Below are positions 29,642 to 39,828 of a stretch of 64,000 nt of DNA, one piece after another. Location: positions 247,797 to 311,796 of the forward strand of contig NZ_FPBH01000006.1 of assembly GCF_900116445.1 (NCBI RefSeq). The letters run 5' to 3'. A model generated the notes under the pieces. The model ran no database searches. It had not been told where the DNA came from and saw only the letters and a list, made by a program, of their open reading frames with translations. Source of the DNA: Paraburkholderia aspalathi (GTDB taxonomy: Bacteria > Pseudomonadota > Gammaproteobacteria > Burkholderiales > Burkholderiaceae). A program made the position numbers and the translations under genes. Numbering within the stretch: position 1 is the first letter of the stretch; each line of letters begins with the position of its first letter.

Positions 29642-30346
29642 TTACTGAAGAATCAGCAGCAGTTGCGCGTCGGCGTGTTCGGCGGGCGGTCGCACAAAGC
29701 CGCTGCGTACATATCGATGCCAGCGGCCGATGATGTAGCTCAGCAGCAGGCTCGCGCGGATCGCGGGATCGTAGCCGGCGGGCAGCGGGGCGGCGTGTGC
29801 ATTTGCGCTCGGACCTGTGGTTTCGTCCGCGCCCGCGCTTGCGTTTGCTTCCGTCTGAGCCAGCCGCAAACACTGCTTCAACGACGCCTCGACTCGCTCC
29901 AGCATCTGATTGACCCGCTCGGTCAGCCGTTCGTGCTCGCCGACCAGCGCCTCGCAGGTCAGCACACGCGTCATGCCGGGATTCTTCGCGGGGAAGTTGA
30001 GCAGCATCAGCGCAATCGCGCGGGCTTGCAGCACGCCATTGCTTTCCTTGTCGGCGATCTGGTTGATCAGGCCGAAGATGGTCTGCTCGATGAACTCGAT
30101 GAGTCCTTCGAACATTTGCGCCTTGCTGGCGAAATGGCGGTACAGCGCCGCTTCCGAGACGCCGAGCCGGGCGGCGAGCGCCGCCGTGGTGATCTTTTCG
30201 CTTTTCGGCGCCTCCAGCATTGCGGCAAGCGTCTGCAGGATATGCACGCGGCGCTCGCCCGGCTTCAGGCGCGGCGCGCGCGGGGCGCCCGACGGGGCGG
30301 GTTCGTGTTCGGCTACGGCTTCGTCCGGCTTGTCGATCGGCTGCAT
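29642..30346 (-). CDS. slmA: Nucleoid occlusion factor SlmA
   Basis: TetR-family DNA-binding protein that blocks FtsZ ring formation over the chromosome. The 234-residue protein has the helix-turn-helix ITTAALAARLGVSEAALYRH (about residues 52-71) and the SlmA-type FASKAQMFEGLIEFIEQTIF segment. Compared with the enterobacterial protein it has an extended N terminus (about 25 residues rich in Pro/Ala) and an Ala/Thr-rich insert near 180-195. It precedes no obvious target gene, consistent with a nucleoid role and not local regulation. Confidence 0.92.
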   Translation of the reverse strand: MQPIDKPDEAVAEHEPAPSGAPRAPRLKPGERRVHILQTLAAMLEAPKSEKITTAALAARLGVSEAALYRHFASKAQMFEGLIEFIEQTIFGLINQIADKESNGVLQARAIALMLLNFPAKNPGMTRVLTCEALVGEHERLTERVNQMLERVEASLKQCLRLAQTEANASAGADETTGPSANAHAAPLPAGYDPAIRASLLLSYIIGRWHRYVRSGFVRPPAEHADAQLLLILQ

Positions 30347-30364
30347 GGCTGTCGCCCTGTTCTG

Positions 30365-31117
30365 CTATCTCTTCAAACGAACCGAGCGGTTGCCCAGTCG
30401 TAGCGATTTTAACGAACGAATGCATCGATCGACATAGTGCGGCCGACCGGTGCCCGGCAGGCGCGTCGGCACGCCGTCCGCGTGCGGTTTGCGCGGCAGA
30501 TGGCCGGTAATCCACACGGTGCGGATGCCGAGCCGCCTGTAGTTCTTCAGATGCGAGCGCGTGTCTTCCACGAGGATCACGTCTTTGAGCGAAACGTGCG
30601 CGTCGCGCATCGCCTTGCGCAGCATCGAATGGTCAGGTTTGGCGCGCCAGCTGCGGCGATCGCGCATATGTTCGATCGCAATCACCTGCTCGAACAGACG
30701 CTCGATGCGCAGCTTCTGGAGCACCGCGCGCGCGTAGGTCTCGGGCGCGTTGGTCAACACGATTTTGCGGCCGGGCAGCGAGGCGACGAGGCGCGCAACG
30801 CCACGTTCGTGACGGATCATCGAGCCGAGATCGGAGAACGTGTGAACCACTTTCAGAAAGTCGTTCGGGTCGAGCGGATGGTGGCGTGCCAGACCGAGCA
30901 GCGTTGCGCCGTAGCGTTGCGTGTAGCCGGTACGCAGGCGGTTGGCTTCGTCGATGTCGACTCCCAGCGAGTCGATGATGTACTGCGTCATGCCCTGATT
31001 GATCGCCGGAAAGATCGCGTGCGAGGCGTGATGCAGCGTGTTGTCGAGATCGAACAGCCAGACCGGACTGCCGCCTGCAATGTGCGGACGACGGCGTCGG
31101 GAAGTGGGGGTGCGCAT
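30365..31117 (-). CDS. HAD-family pyrimidine 5'-nucleotidase
   Basis: A 250-residue HAD hydrolase of the Sdt1/YjjG-like group that dephosphorylates nucleotides. Motif I is WLFDLDNTLHHASHAIF (nucleophile and acid in DLDNT), motif II KIVLTNAP, and motif III/IV AKPDHSMLRKAM and VILVEDTRSHLKNYR. The N terminus is basic (RTPTSRRRRPH). It lies just upstream of slmA on the same strand (18-base gap), a pairing commonly seen with argB in Burkholderiaceae. Confidence 0.88.
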   Translation of the reverse strand: MRTPTSRRRRPHIAGGSPVWLFDLDNTLHHASHAIFPAINQGMTQYIIDSLGVDIDEANRLRTGYTQRYGATLLGLARHHPLDPNDFLKVVHTFSDLGSMIRHERGVARLVASLPGRKIVLTNAPETYARAVLQKLRIERLFEQVIAIEHMRDRRSWRAKPDHSMLRKAMRDAHVSLKDVILVEDTRSHLKNYRRLGIRTVWITGHLPRKPHADGVPTRLPGTGRPHYVDRCIRSLKSLRLGNRSVRLKR

Positions 31118-31271
31118 GATGGAGGACGCCGTTCAGGCGTGGGCAGTCGCTTCACGCAGCGAACGCGGATGACGCTTCGCGATGCGGAAGGCGATAAAAG
31201 AAGGGGGAGTGCTTTTGCGCCAGAGGGTGGCGCGTGGTGCGCCGCTGGGCGCAGCGGTAGAGCAACTGCAC

Positions 31272-31310
31272 GGCCCACATGGCACGCCTCGCTGGCGTAC
31301 CGTGTGGGCC
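31272..31310. other. Long hairpin between argB and the HAD gene
   Basis: GGCCCACA pairs with TGTGGGCC, and inside this GG..CGCC pairs with GGCG..CC across small mismatches, loop TCGCT. It starts 17 bases after the argB stop. No T run follows on the minus strand. It may be a 3'-end or attenuator structure within an argB-HAD-slmA transcript. Confidence 0.6.
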
Positions 31311-31326
31311 GGGTTTGAGGCAGGAA

Positions 31327-32424
<1,098 letters not shown>

Positions 32425-32491
32425 TCACGGCGGCGCGCCAGTCGTGGCATCATTTCCTGATCCAGGCTGAAGCGAGGTCATCCGGCCCCTC

Positions 32492-32713
32492 ATGAAACCG
32501 TCAGCTTCCCGCTCTGCAAGCGCGCTTTGCCCGCGCTGCGGCCATGCATTCGATTGCGCCATGCATGGGGTGCCATTCGACTGCTGGTGCCGTGAGATGC
32601 CGGCTCTGCCAGCAGACCGGCTCGATCCGTCTGGCCGCTGTTTGTGTCCTGAATGTCTTGCGGCGGAGATTGCGCGAGCCGTGCAACCGGGGCCGGGAGC
32701 CGGGTCACTTTGA
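32492..32713 (+). CDS. Cysteine-rich CWC family small protein
   Basis: A 73-residue protein with eight cysteines in the pattern CPRCGHAFDCAM, CWCREMP and CLCPECL. This matches the Cys-rich CWC family; the arrangement suggests metal (zinc) binding, but no function is known. It is transcribed divergently from argB and convergently with the TPR gene, whose stop is 44 bases away. Confidence 0.8.
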   Translation: MKPSASRSASALCPRCGHAFDCAMHGVPFDCWCREMPALPADRLDPSGRCLCPECLAAEIARAVQPGPGAGSL

Positions 32714-32756
32714 ACGCGGCGCGGCCTTGGTGGCCGCGTTGCCGGTCAATGGCGGC

Positions 32757-34394
32757 CTATGCCGCGTGGTGCCGGGTTGCAAGTGCACTCAGATCACGTG
32801 CAACAGCCGCCAGCGCCGGATCCCATTGGCCGAACTGCGGCTGCCGGTACAGCGTCGCGCTTGGATACCAAGGGCTGTCGGGTCGGTCGAGCAGCCAGAC
32901 CCAATGCGGATTGACGTCGAGCAGCACCCATGTACGCTGGCCGAGTGCGCCGCTCAGGTGCGCCACGGATGTGCAAACCGTAATGACGAGATCGAGCGCG
33001 CTGACAAATGCCGCCGTGTCGTCGAAGGTGGTGAATTCGGCGGTGAGGTCCGACATTGACAGGCCCGCTGCCCGGGCCGCCGCGACATCCGCCCCGGCGC
33101 CCGGTTGCAGCGAATAGAACGCCACGTTTTGCATGCCGCCGAAGTGTTTTGCATAGCGCTCCCAACCTGCCCGTCGGAATGGGTTGCGCTGATGGCCAAG
33201 GCTGCCGGTCCATGCCAACCCGACTTTGAGCCTTGTTTCGCCGGCAAGCCTCTGTTGCCACGACGCGCGCGCTGCAGCGTCCGCACGCAAATAGAAAGTC
33301 GCAGCGGGGATCGTCTCCTCGCGCGTGTCGAATATCAAAGGCAGACTGAGCAACGGGATTTCGTAGTCGAACGGCGGCAAAGATTCGACGCCACCGCCAA
33401 CTGAGAAATCGTCCACATGATCGCCGAGGCTGCGCGCGAGCAATGCCCCCATCTGCGGAAATGAATTCCAGACGAGGCGGCCACCCTCGCGATGAACACG
33501 TTCGGCCAGCAGCGGGATATAGCGGCTGAACTGCAAGACATCGCCCATGCCCTGTTCGCCCCAGACCAGCAGTGTTTTGCCGGCCAGCGGTTCGCCGCGC
33601 CAGGTCGGCGCCGGCATGGCGGGGCGGTTGCCGCCCAATTCCAACGAGCCGTCCCAGCGCGCTTCGTGGGCTTCCCAGCCGTGCGTGTAATCGCCGCGCA
33701 TGAGTTGCAGCATGCCGAGATTGGAGCGCATGCTCGCGTCGTTGGGTGCGAATGTACAGGCCGTTCTTTCGGCGCGCTCCGCTTCGTCCCAGCGTTGCGC
33801 TTCACGTAGCGCCAGCGCATAGTTGTTATGCGCAAGCGGGCTATTCGGCGCGCATTGAACGGCTCTTGCGCCGGCTTCGAGCGCGCGTGGCAGATTCAAA
33901 TTGGCGCGGCTCGCCTGAGTGAGATTGGTCCAGGCGTCGGCGTGGCTGGGATCCTGATGAACGGCACTTTCCAGCAGGGCGATTTGCTCGTTCAGGTCAC
34001 CACCAGTGAACGCGAGGGCGCCAGCGAGATTGTTGCGTAACTGCGGCAATGTCGGTTCGATGGCGAGTGCGCGACGATATGGCGCGATTGCCTCACTATG
34101 CCGATTTGCCATCTGCAGTGCGTAGCCGAAGCGGAAGTGCGCAAGCGCCCGATGCGGATCGAGTTGAGCAATAATGGCGGCGAGTTCGAGCGCGTCGTCG
34201 TGACGATGTTTTTCGAGCAAATTGATGACGAGCGAATCGATGGACTCGTCGTCGAGCGGATGGCGTTGTGCAGCGGCATCGAGCCATCTGGCCTCTGCTT
34301 CCGCAGTGCCGTTTTGCCGGGCTGCGGCGGCATGTCGCAGGAAAGTCAGGAAAGCTGAAGAGGCAGCGGTTTCGCTATCAGAGATTGGCAGCAT
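32757..34394 (-). CDS. TPR protein with glycosyltransferase-9-like C-terminal domain
   Basis: A 545-residue protein started at MLPISDSETAASS (a TTG 17 codons upstream is possible). Residues about 40-250 hold tetratricopeptide repeats (for example ALAHFRFGYALQMANRHSEA and PLAHNNYALALREAQRWDEA). From about 265 the sequence VWGEQGMGDVLQFSRYIPLL, LKVGLAWTGSLGHQRNPFRR and ITVCTSVAHLSGALGQRTWV resembles the heptosyltransferase/GT9-like domain common in TPR proteins of this kind. A role in glycosylation or envelope assembly is inferred only. No signal peptide is seen. Confidence 0.85.
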   Translation of the reverse strand: MLPISDSETAASSAFLTFLRHAAAARQNGTAEAEARWLDAAAQRHPLDDESIDSLVINLLEKHRHDDALELAAIIAQLDPHRALAHFRFGYALQMANRHSEAIAPYRRALAIEPTLPQLRNNLAGALAFTGGDLNEQIALLESAVHQDPSHADAWTNLTQASRANLNLPRALEAGARAVQCAPNSPLAHNNYALALREAQRWDEAERAERTACTFAPNDASMRSNLGMLQLMRGDYTHGWEAHEARWDGSLELGGNRPAMPAPTWRGEPLAGKTLLVWGEQGMGDVLQFSRYIPLLAERVHREGGRLVWNSFPQMGALLARSLGDHVDDFSVGGGVESLPPFDYEIPLLSLPLIFDTREETIPAATFYLRADAAARASWQQRLAGETRLKVGLAWTGSLGHQRNPFRRAGWERYAKHFGGMQNVAFYSLQPGAGADVAAARAAGLSMSDLTAEFTTFDDTAAFVSALDLVITVCTSVAHLSGALGQRTWVLLDVNPHWVWLLDRPDSPWYPSATLYRQPQFGQWDPALAAVARDLSALATRHHAA

Positions 34395-34522
34395 GGTTGA
34401 GTTTGGATGGCGCGAGAACCGATGTTGGGCAACCGGTTCGCGCAACGTTGTCGCAAAATTCCATGTTACCGGCGCAAGGCGGTGAGGTAAGTCAGACCGG
34501 TCCGAACAGTTAAACTAAAGTC

Positions 34523-35833
34523 ATGCATCGTATAACTAACACCGGCCGCGTCAACCTCGGCCATCTGTTCTGGTTGCGCAGCCTCGCCATCATCGGCCAA
34601 CTGGTGACGATTGCGTTTGTGCAGACCTTCTTCGGCGTGCACCTGCCGTTGCCCGCGATGTTGCTCGTGATCGCTCTTGAAGTGATCTTCAACGCGCTGA
34701 CATGGTGGCGGGTCTCGCAGCAGCGGCCCGAGTCCAATCTCGAACTGTTCGGCCAGATCTGGGTCGATCTCGGCGCGTTGTCGGCGCTGCTGTTCCTCTC
34801 CGGTGGCACCACCAATCCATTCGTTTCGCTGTACCTGCCATCGCTCGCCATTGCTGCCGCTGTGTTGCCATGGCATCTGATGGCGTGGCTCGCCGCGTTC
34901 GCCGTGGCCTGCTACGCCGTGCTCGGTTTTGATTCCGTCCCGCTCAATCTCGACAACCCCGCGAACCTGTTCGACTATTTTCGCGCCGGCATGTGGGTAA
35001 ACTTCATGGTCAGCGTTGGCCTGATTGCGTGGTTCGTCGCGCGTATGTCACGCGCTCTGCGACTACGTGACGCAGCGCTCGGAGAGGCGCAGCAGCGCTT
35101 GCTTCACGATGAACGCGCCGTCGCGCTCGGCGTCCAGGCCGCCACTGTCGCGCACGAAATCGGCACGCCGCTGTCTACAATTGCGATGTTGTCCGAAGAG
35201 TTACGCGATGCCGCGCGAACCGACAAGGGGCTCGCGCCATACAGTGCCGATCTGGAGCTGCTCGAACAGCAAATGGCGCTTTGTACTTCGGCGCTTGCAC
35301 GGCTGCGCAGTCGTGCATCGACCGCGACTAACCGGCAAACGGTCAGCGAATGGCTCGAGTCGTTTGGAGAACAATGGCGCTTGCGTCACCCGCATGTGAA
35401 GTTCGAACGGATCGGCGTGCCGCCTGCGGACGTTAGTCTTGACGATACGGTTGCCGTCAGTCAGATTCTCACGATTCTGCTCGACAACGCCGCGCGTGCG
35501 AGTCGCGATCACGTCACGCTATCGTGCACGCTCACCGCTCGCGGCGACCAGATCGCATTCGAGGTATGCGATGCGGGCCCTGGCATTCCCGCCGCGTTGC
35601 GCGGGTCGCTCGGCGCGATGCCGGTCGACAGCACGCAGGGTGGGCACGGCGTGGGCCTGTATCTGGCGTTTTCAGCGGCGGCACGTCTGAAGGGATCGAT
35701 CGAGCTGGCCGATGTCAGCGAGATCAAGCCGCGTGGCACGCGCGCAGTGTTGAGACTGCCGCTTGCGGCGCGCAAATTATCAGGTGCGGGCCGTCAAGGC
35801 ACTACGCCATCCAACACGGAGAAGCAGGCATGA
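34523..35833 (+). CDS. regB: Redox sensor histidine kinase RegB/PrrB type
   Basis: A 436-residue kinase with about six N-terminal membrane segments. The quinone-site motif GGTTNPF lies in the loop before SLYLPSLAIAA (around residue 96-102). The H-box is TVAHEIGTPLSTIAML, and the redox-active cysteine position of RegB is kept in LEQQMALCTSALARLRS. N and G boxes follow (ILLDNAARAS, EVCDAGPGIP, GGHGVGLYLAFSAA). RegB senses the quinone pool and oxygen status. Its stop overlaps regA by 4 bases. Confidence 0.92.
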   Translation: MHRITNTGRVNLGHLFWLRSLAIIGQLVTIAFVQTFFGVHLPLPAMLLVIALEVIFNALTWWRVSQQRPESNLELFGQIWVDLGALSALLFLSGGTTNPFVSLYLPSLAIAAAVLPWHLMAWLAAFAVACYAVLGFDSVPLNLDNPANLFDYFRAGMWVNFMVSVGLIAWFVARMSRALRLRDAALGEAQQRLLHDERAVALGVQAATVAHEIGTPLSTIAMLSEELRDAARTDKGLAPYSADLELLEQQMALCTSALARLRSRASTATNRQTVSEWLESFGEQWRLRHPHVKFERIGVPPADVSLDDTVAVSQILTILLDNAARASRDHVTLSCTLTARGDQIAFEVCDAGPGIPAALRGSLGAMPVDSTQGGHGVGLYLAFSAAARLKGSIELADVSEIKPRGTRAVLRLPLAARKLSGAGRQGTTPSNTEKQA

Positions 35834-36372
35834 GCGATATGAATTTTCTGGTGATCGACGACGATGAGGTGTTCTCCGGCATCCTCGCCCGTGGTTTGAC
35901 GCGGCGCGGTTATACAGTGGCCGAAGCGCACAACGCGGATGAGGCGATCAAGTTGGCGAACCAGCAGAAGTTCAGCCAGATCACGGTTGACCTGCATCTC
36001 GGCAATGATTCCGGTCTCACGCTCGTTGCTCCCTTGCGTGATTTGCAGCCTGACGCGCGCATGCTGGTGTTGACCGGTTACGCCAGCATTGCCACGGCGG
36101 TACAGGCGGTGAAAGACGGTGCCGATAACTACCTGGCGAAGCCCGCGAACGTGGAGACGATCTTGTCGGCGCTGCAAAGCGAAGCGAGCGCGCTGCAAGC
36201 TGAAGATGCGATTGAGCATCCCACGCCGTTGTCGGTTGCACGCCTGGAGTGGGAGCATATTCAACGCGTGCTCGCGGAGCACGGCGGCAATATTTCGGCT
36301 ACTGCGCGCGCGTTGAACATGCATCGTCGAACGTTGCAGCGGAAGTTGGCGAAGCGGCCGGTGAAGCAGTAA
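35830..36372 (+). CDS. regA: Redox response regulator RegA/PrrA type
   Basis: A 180-residue regulator with a receiver (Asp11/Asp12, phospho-acceptor Asp54, Lys in NYLAKPANV) and a Fis-type helix-turn-helix at the C terminus. The recognition helix NMHRRTLQRKLAKRPV is nearly invariant in the RegA/PrrA/RoxR group, so it likely binds the same kind of DNA site and controls respiration and redox genes. The ATGA overlap couples it to regB; a terminator follows 37 bases after the stop. Confidence 0.94.
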   Translation: MSDMNFLVIDDDEVFSGILARGLTRRGYTVAEAHNADEAIKLANQQKFSQITVDLHLGNDSGLTLVAPLRDLQPDARMLVLTGYASIATAVQAVKDGADNYLAKPANVETILSALQSEASALQAEDAIEHPTPLSVARLEWEHIQRVLAEHGGNISATARALNMHRRTLQRKLAKRPVKQ

Positions 36373-36409
36373 GCGCTGACGCCTGCCCGCACTCGCGGGC
36401 CGGAAAGCA

Positions 36410-36445
36410 AAACGGGCTGTCTTTCACGAGACAGCCCGTTTTTTT
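36410..36445 (+). terminator. Intrinsic terminator after regA
   Basis: AAACGGGCTGTCT pairs with AGACAGCCCGTTT around a 5- to 6-base loop and runs into seven T. Confidence 0.92.
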
Positions 36446-36528
36446 ACGCCTCACACGTGATCGACTGCATGCAAGGCGCGCGGCTTTAATGCGGCGTCAG
36501 TGTCGACGCCAGCATCAACATATCAACA

Positions 36529-37875
36529 TCACAGCACGTAGCGCGACAGATCCTCATCTTCCGCCACTTCGTTCAGCGCGCGATCGACATACGCCGCATC
36601 GATCTGCACCGTCTTGCCCGAGTGATTGCCTGCTGCGAACGAGACATCTTCGAGCAGTTTTTCAATCACCGTGTACAGACGGCGCGCGCCGATGTTTTCA
36701 GTCTTCTCGTTGACCGAGTACGCGATTTCGGCCATACGGCGAATGCCGTCGTCGGCGAATTCGAGGTGCACGTCTTCGGTGGCCAGCAATGCCTGGTATT
36801 GCTTCACGAGACTCGCGTCGGTCGACACCAGGATCGATTCGAAATCGCCCACCGACAGCGAATCCAGTTCGACCCGAATCGGGAAGCGGCCTTGCAGTTC
36901 CGGAATCAGATCGCTCGGCTTGGACAGATGAAACGCGCCGCTTGCGATGAACAGAATGTGGTCGGTCTTCACCATGCCGTACTTGGTGTTGATCGTGGTG
37001 CCTTCGACGAGCGGCAGCAGATCGCGCTGCACGCCCTGACGCGACACTTCGCCGCCGCCAGCTTCATTGCGCGACGCGATCTTGTCGATTTCGTCGAGGA
37101 ACACGATACCGTTCTGCTCGACGTTCTGCACAGCCTTGGCTTTCACCTCTTCGTCGTTGAGCATCTTGCCGGCTTCTTCGTCGGTGAGGACCTTCAGCGC
37201 TTCCTTCACCTTCAGCTTGCGGCGCGTTTTCTTGCCGCCGCCGATGTTCGCGAACATCGAACGGATCTGCTCGGTCATGTCTTCCATGCCCGGCGGCCCC
37301 ATGATGTCCATACCCACTTGCGGCTGTTCGACGTCGAGTTCGATTTCCTTGTCGTCGAGCAGGCCTTCGCGCAGGCGCTTGCGGAAGGTCTGGCGCGTGG
37401 TGCTGCCTTCGTCGGCAGTATCCGCGGCGCTTGAGCTCGCACCGAAACCAACGGGGCGTGCGCTCGGCAGCAGGATGTCGAGAATGCGATCTTCAGCTTG
37501 ATCTTCAGCCTTGGTCCGCACTTTGCGCATTTCCGTTTCGCGCGTCTGCTTGACCGAGATTTCGATCAGATCGCGCACGATGCTGTCGACGTCGCGGCCC
37601 ACGTAACCGACTTCGGTGAACTTGGTGGCTTCGATCTTGATGAACGGTGCATCGGCCAGTTTCGCTAGACGCCGCGCGATTTCGGTTTTACCGACGCCGG
37701 TCGGTCCGATCATCAGAATGTTTTTTGGCGTGATTTCCTGACGCAGCGGATCTTCAACCTGCTGGCGGCGCCAGCGGTTGCGCAGCGCCACGGCAACCGC
37801 TTTCTTCGCGCGGCCTTGGCCGATGATGTGTTTGTCGAGTTCCGAGACGATCTCGGCAGGGGTCATGGTGCTCAT
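36529..37875 (-). CDS. hslU: ATP-dependent unfoldase subunit HslU
   Basis: AAA+ unfoldase that feeds substrates to the HslV peptidase. The 448-residue protein has Walker [16 protein letters not shown], the pore motif GYVGRDVDS, Walker [12 protein letters not shown], the I domain between about residues 110 and 240, and the C-terminal tail LSRYVL that docks in HslV. It starts 9 bases after hslV. Confidence 0.97.
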   Translation of the reverse strand: MSTMTPAEIVSELDKHIIGQGRAKKAVAVALRNRWRRQQVEDPLRQEITPKNILMIGPTGVGKTEIARRLAKLADAPFIKIEATKFTEVGYVGRDVDSIVRDLIEISVKQTRETEMRKVRTKAEDQAEDRILDILLPSARPVGFGASSSAADTADEGSTTRQTFRKRLREGLLDDKEIELDVEQPQVGMDIMGPPGMEDMTEQIRSMFANIGGGKKTRRKLKVKEALKVLTDEEAGKMLNDEEVKAKAVQNVEQNGIVFLDEIDKIASRNEAGGGEVSRQGVQRDLLPLVEGTTINTKYGMVKTDHILFIASGAFHLSKPSDLIPELQGRFPIRVELDSLSVGDFESILVSTDASLVKQYQALLATEDVHLEFADDGIRRMAEIAYSVNEKTENIGARRLYTVIEKLLEDVSFAAGNHSGKTVQIDAAYVDRALNEVAEDEDLSRYVL

Positions 37876-37884
37876 CGTGGGTCC

Positions 37885-38421
37885 TTACTCGATCGTCTCG
37901 ATGACGCGGTTATGGTTCGTATAGATGCACATGTCGCCGGCAATCTCCAGCGACTTCTCCACGATCTCGCGCGGCGACAGCTCGGTGTTGTCAACGAGCG
38001 CTTTCGCGGCGGCTTGCGCGTAAGCGCCGCCCGAACCGATCGCGCAGATGCCGCCTTCCGGATCGAGCACGTCGCCGTTACCGGTAATCACGAGGGTAGT
38101 GGTGGCGTCCGCCGCGATCAGCATGGCTTCGAGGCGACGCAGCATGCGGTCGGTGCGCCAGTCTTTGGCGAGTTCGACGGCGGCGCGGGTCAGATTGCCC
38201 TGGTGTTTTTCCAGCTTCGCTTCGAAGCGGTCGAGCAGCGAGAAGGCGTCGGCCGTGCCGCCGGCGAAGCCGACCATCACCTTGCCGTTATAGATGCGCC
38301 GGACTTTCTTCGCACCGCCTTTCATGACGATGTTGCCCAGTGTCACCTGGCCGTCGCCGCCAAGCGCGACCTTGTCGCCGCGGCGCACGGAAACGATCGT
38401 TGTGCCGTGAAATTGCTCCAT
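37885..38421 (-). CDS. hslV: Threonine peptidase subunit HslV
   Basis: Proteasome-like peptidase. The 178-residue precursor starts at MEQFHG; removal of this short propeptide exposes the catalytic threonine of [20 protein letters not shown]. The open frame extends upstream without family match. It forms the HslVU protease with the next gene. Confidence 0.97.
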   Translation of the reverse strand: MEQFHGTTIVSVRRGDKVALGGDGQVTLGNIVMKGGAKKVRRIYNGKVMVGFAGGTADAFSLLDRFEAKLEKHQGNLTRAAVELAKDWRTDRMLRRLEAMLIAADATTTLVITGNGDVLDPEGGICAIGSGGAYAQAAAKALVDNTELSPREIVEKSLEIAGDMCIYTNHNRVIETIE

Positions 38422-38651
38422 ATGCGTTCCTCTTTGCAAAACGGGTAGGACACGGCAGCACAATGGAATGCACCACCGCATGAATCCTGAAAGCGGACGG
38501 CGCGCAACGCTGAAACGATCAACCGGCCGGCGCGCGCTCGTGCAACGCATGTCCGGCTTATTTTAGGGCGTGCGCGGTCATATCAAGAGCCGGCAAACGG
38601 CATAAGACAAAAACACGGGATTCGGAGCGGAGGACTGTGCGCAGGGGCACA

Positions 38652-38685
38652 CAAAAGAAAAAAGGCGCACAGATCACCGTGCGCC
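38652..38685 (-). terminator. Intrinsic terminator after dksA
   Basis: On the minus strand GGCGCAC pairs with GTGCGCC around an 8-base loop and continues into TTTTTTCTTTTG. It lies 52 bases past the dksA stop. Confidence 0.88.
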
Positions 38686-38737
38686 TCTCGACGAAGCAGC
38701 TTAAAAGGGCGCGGAGCCGAAGCCGCGCCGTTGGCGT

Positions 38738-39157
38738 TCAGTCGCCGAACAGCTTCTGGCGCAGTTCGCGGCGTTCCTGCGCTTCGAGCGACAGGGTTGC
38801 CGTGGGCCGTGCGAGCAGACGCGGAACACCAATCGGCTCGCCGGTTTCTTCGCACCAGCCGTAATCACCCGAATCGATGCGCGCGATCGATTGCTGCACC
38901 TTCTTCAGCAGCTTGCGTTCGCGGTCGCGCGTGCGCAGTTCCAGCGCATGCTCTTCTTCGATCGTTGCACGGTCGGCCGGGTCCGGCACGATTACTGTTT
39001 CGCGCAGGTTCTCGGTCGTCTGGCCGGCATTGCGGAGAATGTCCGCCTGCAGCTGTTCGAGCTTGTTCTTGAAGAAAGCGAGCTGATCCTCATTCATGTA
39101 ATCCTTGTCGCTCATCTTCAGGATTTCGGCTTCAGTCAAGAGTCGTTTCGTCGTCAT
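38738..39157 (-). CDS. dksA: RNA polymerase-binding factor DksA, zinc-cysteine-poor form
   Basis: Secondary-channel factor that acts with ppGpp on RNA polymerase. The 139-residue protein starts at MTTKRLLTEAEILK. The coiled coil with the tip motif DPADRATIEEE is present. In the zinc-finger region only one cysteine remains: the text is YGWCEETGEPIG ... TATLSLEAQER where classical DksA has CXXC twice. It therefore probably folds and works without zinc, as known for some other single- or two-cysteine DksA proteins. Confidence 0.94.
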   Translation of the reverse strand: MTTKRLLTEAEILKMSDKDYMNEDQLAFFKNKLEQLQADILRNAGQTTENLRETVIVPDPADRATIEEEHALELRTRDRERKLLKKVQQSIARIDSGDYGWCEETGEPIGVPRLLARPTATLSLEAQERRELRQKLFGD

Positions 39158-39828
39158 CTGGCTTGCTTCTTCAATGTGAGGCAAAACTCTTACATAGTGC
39201 CCGCACTTTCGTATTGCCCGCAAAGGCGCCACGAGGACGCTGAGCGCTGGGCGGGCACGGACGATGGGCTGTCGGTGACGCCGAAGCGCCTTGCGCCCAC
39301 GCGCCGGGCGTCGCTACGCCAATGCGGGGCCGAACTCCTCTGGAAACCGTTTCTCAAATGCTCCTGAGGCATTGCTTGCCGGCAGCGAGCATTGTCTGCT
39401 GTGCCAGCCGGCATTGTCGGCGTGAGTTCCGGATAAGATTTTCCGGCGCCGTTTTAGCCCGGCGCGGGATACGCGCTGACCGGGCAATTCGTTGTCATTC
39501 TCCAGTGGGCACGTATTGTAACTGAATCACAATCCGGCACCGCAACTGGTGGAAATACCCCGGCGGCGCACTGATATCCCGAAAATATAACGCGCGCACG
39601 GTCAAAAAGCGATGGTCGTGCACGCTTTAATACAGCAGGGTTTTCACGTGCTTTTCACACGGCCGACATTTCAGCAGGCTTTCGGGGCGCTCCTCCGCAC
39701 CGTATTCTGCAGACGATTACTGCGGTGCCCGCCGGACATGCGCCCGTGATAAGCGCGCTCCAGCATGCCGCGTGCCGCGCCATTTGCCCGGCACGGCACG
39801 AGCCGGCATTTGCGACGACTTGTGGCGC
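39158..39828. other. Intergenic region between dksA and COG0523 gene
   Basis: About 670 bases without a supportable gene. The part 39490-39660 is more AT-rich and is downstream of the COG0523 gene; the part next to dksA should hold its promoter. No classical terminator or known RNA was recognised. Short open frames here lack family features. Confidence 0.5.

Noticed and set aside
31240..31275. tRNA-like phrase gcgcagcggtagagcaactgc
   Set aside because: It resembles a tRNA D arm, but no acceptor, anticodon or T arm can be built around it.
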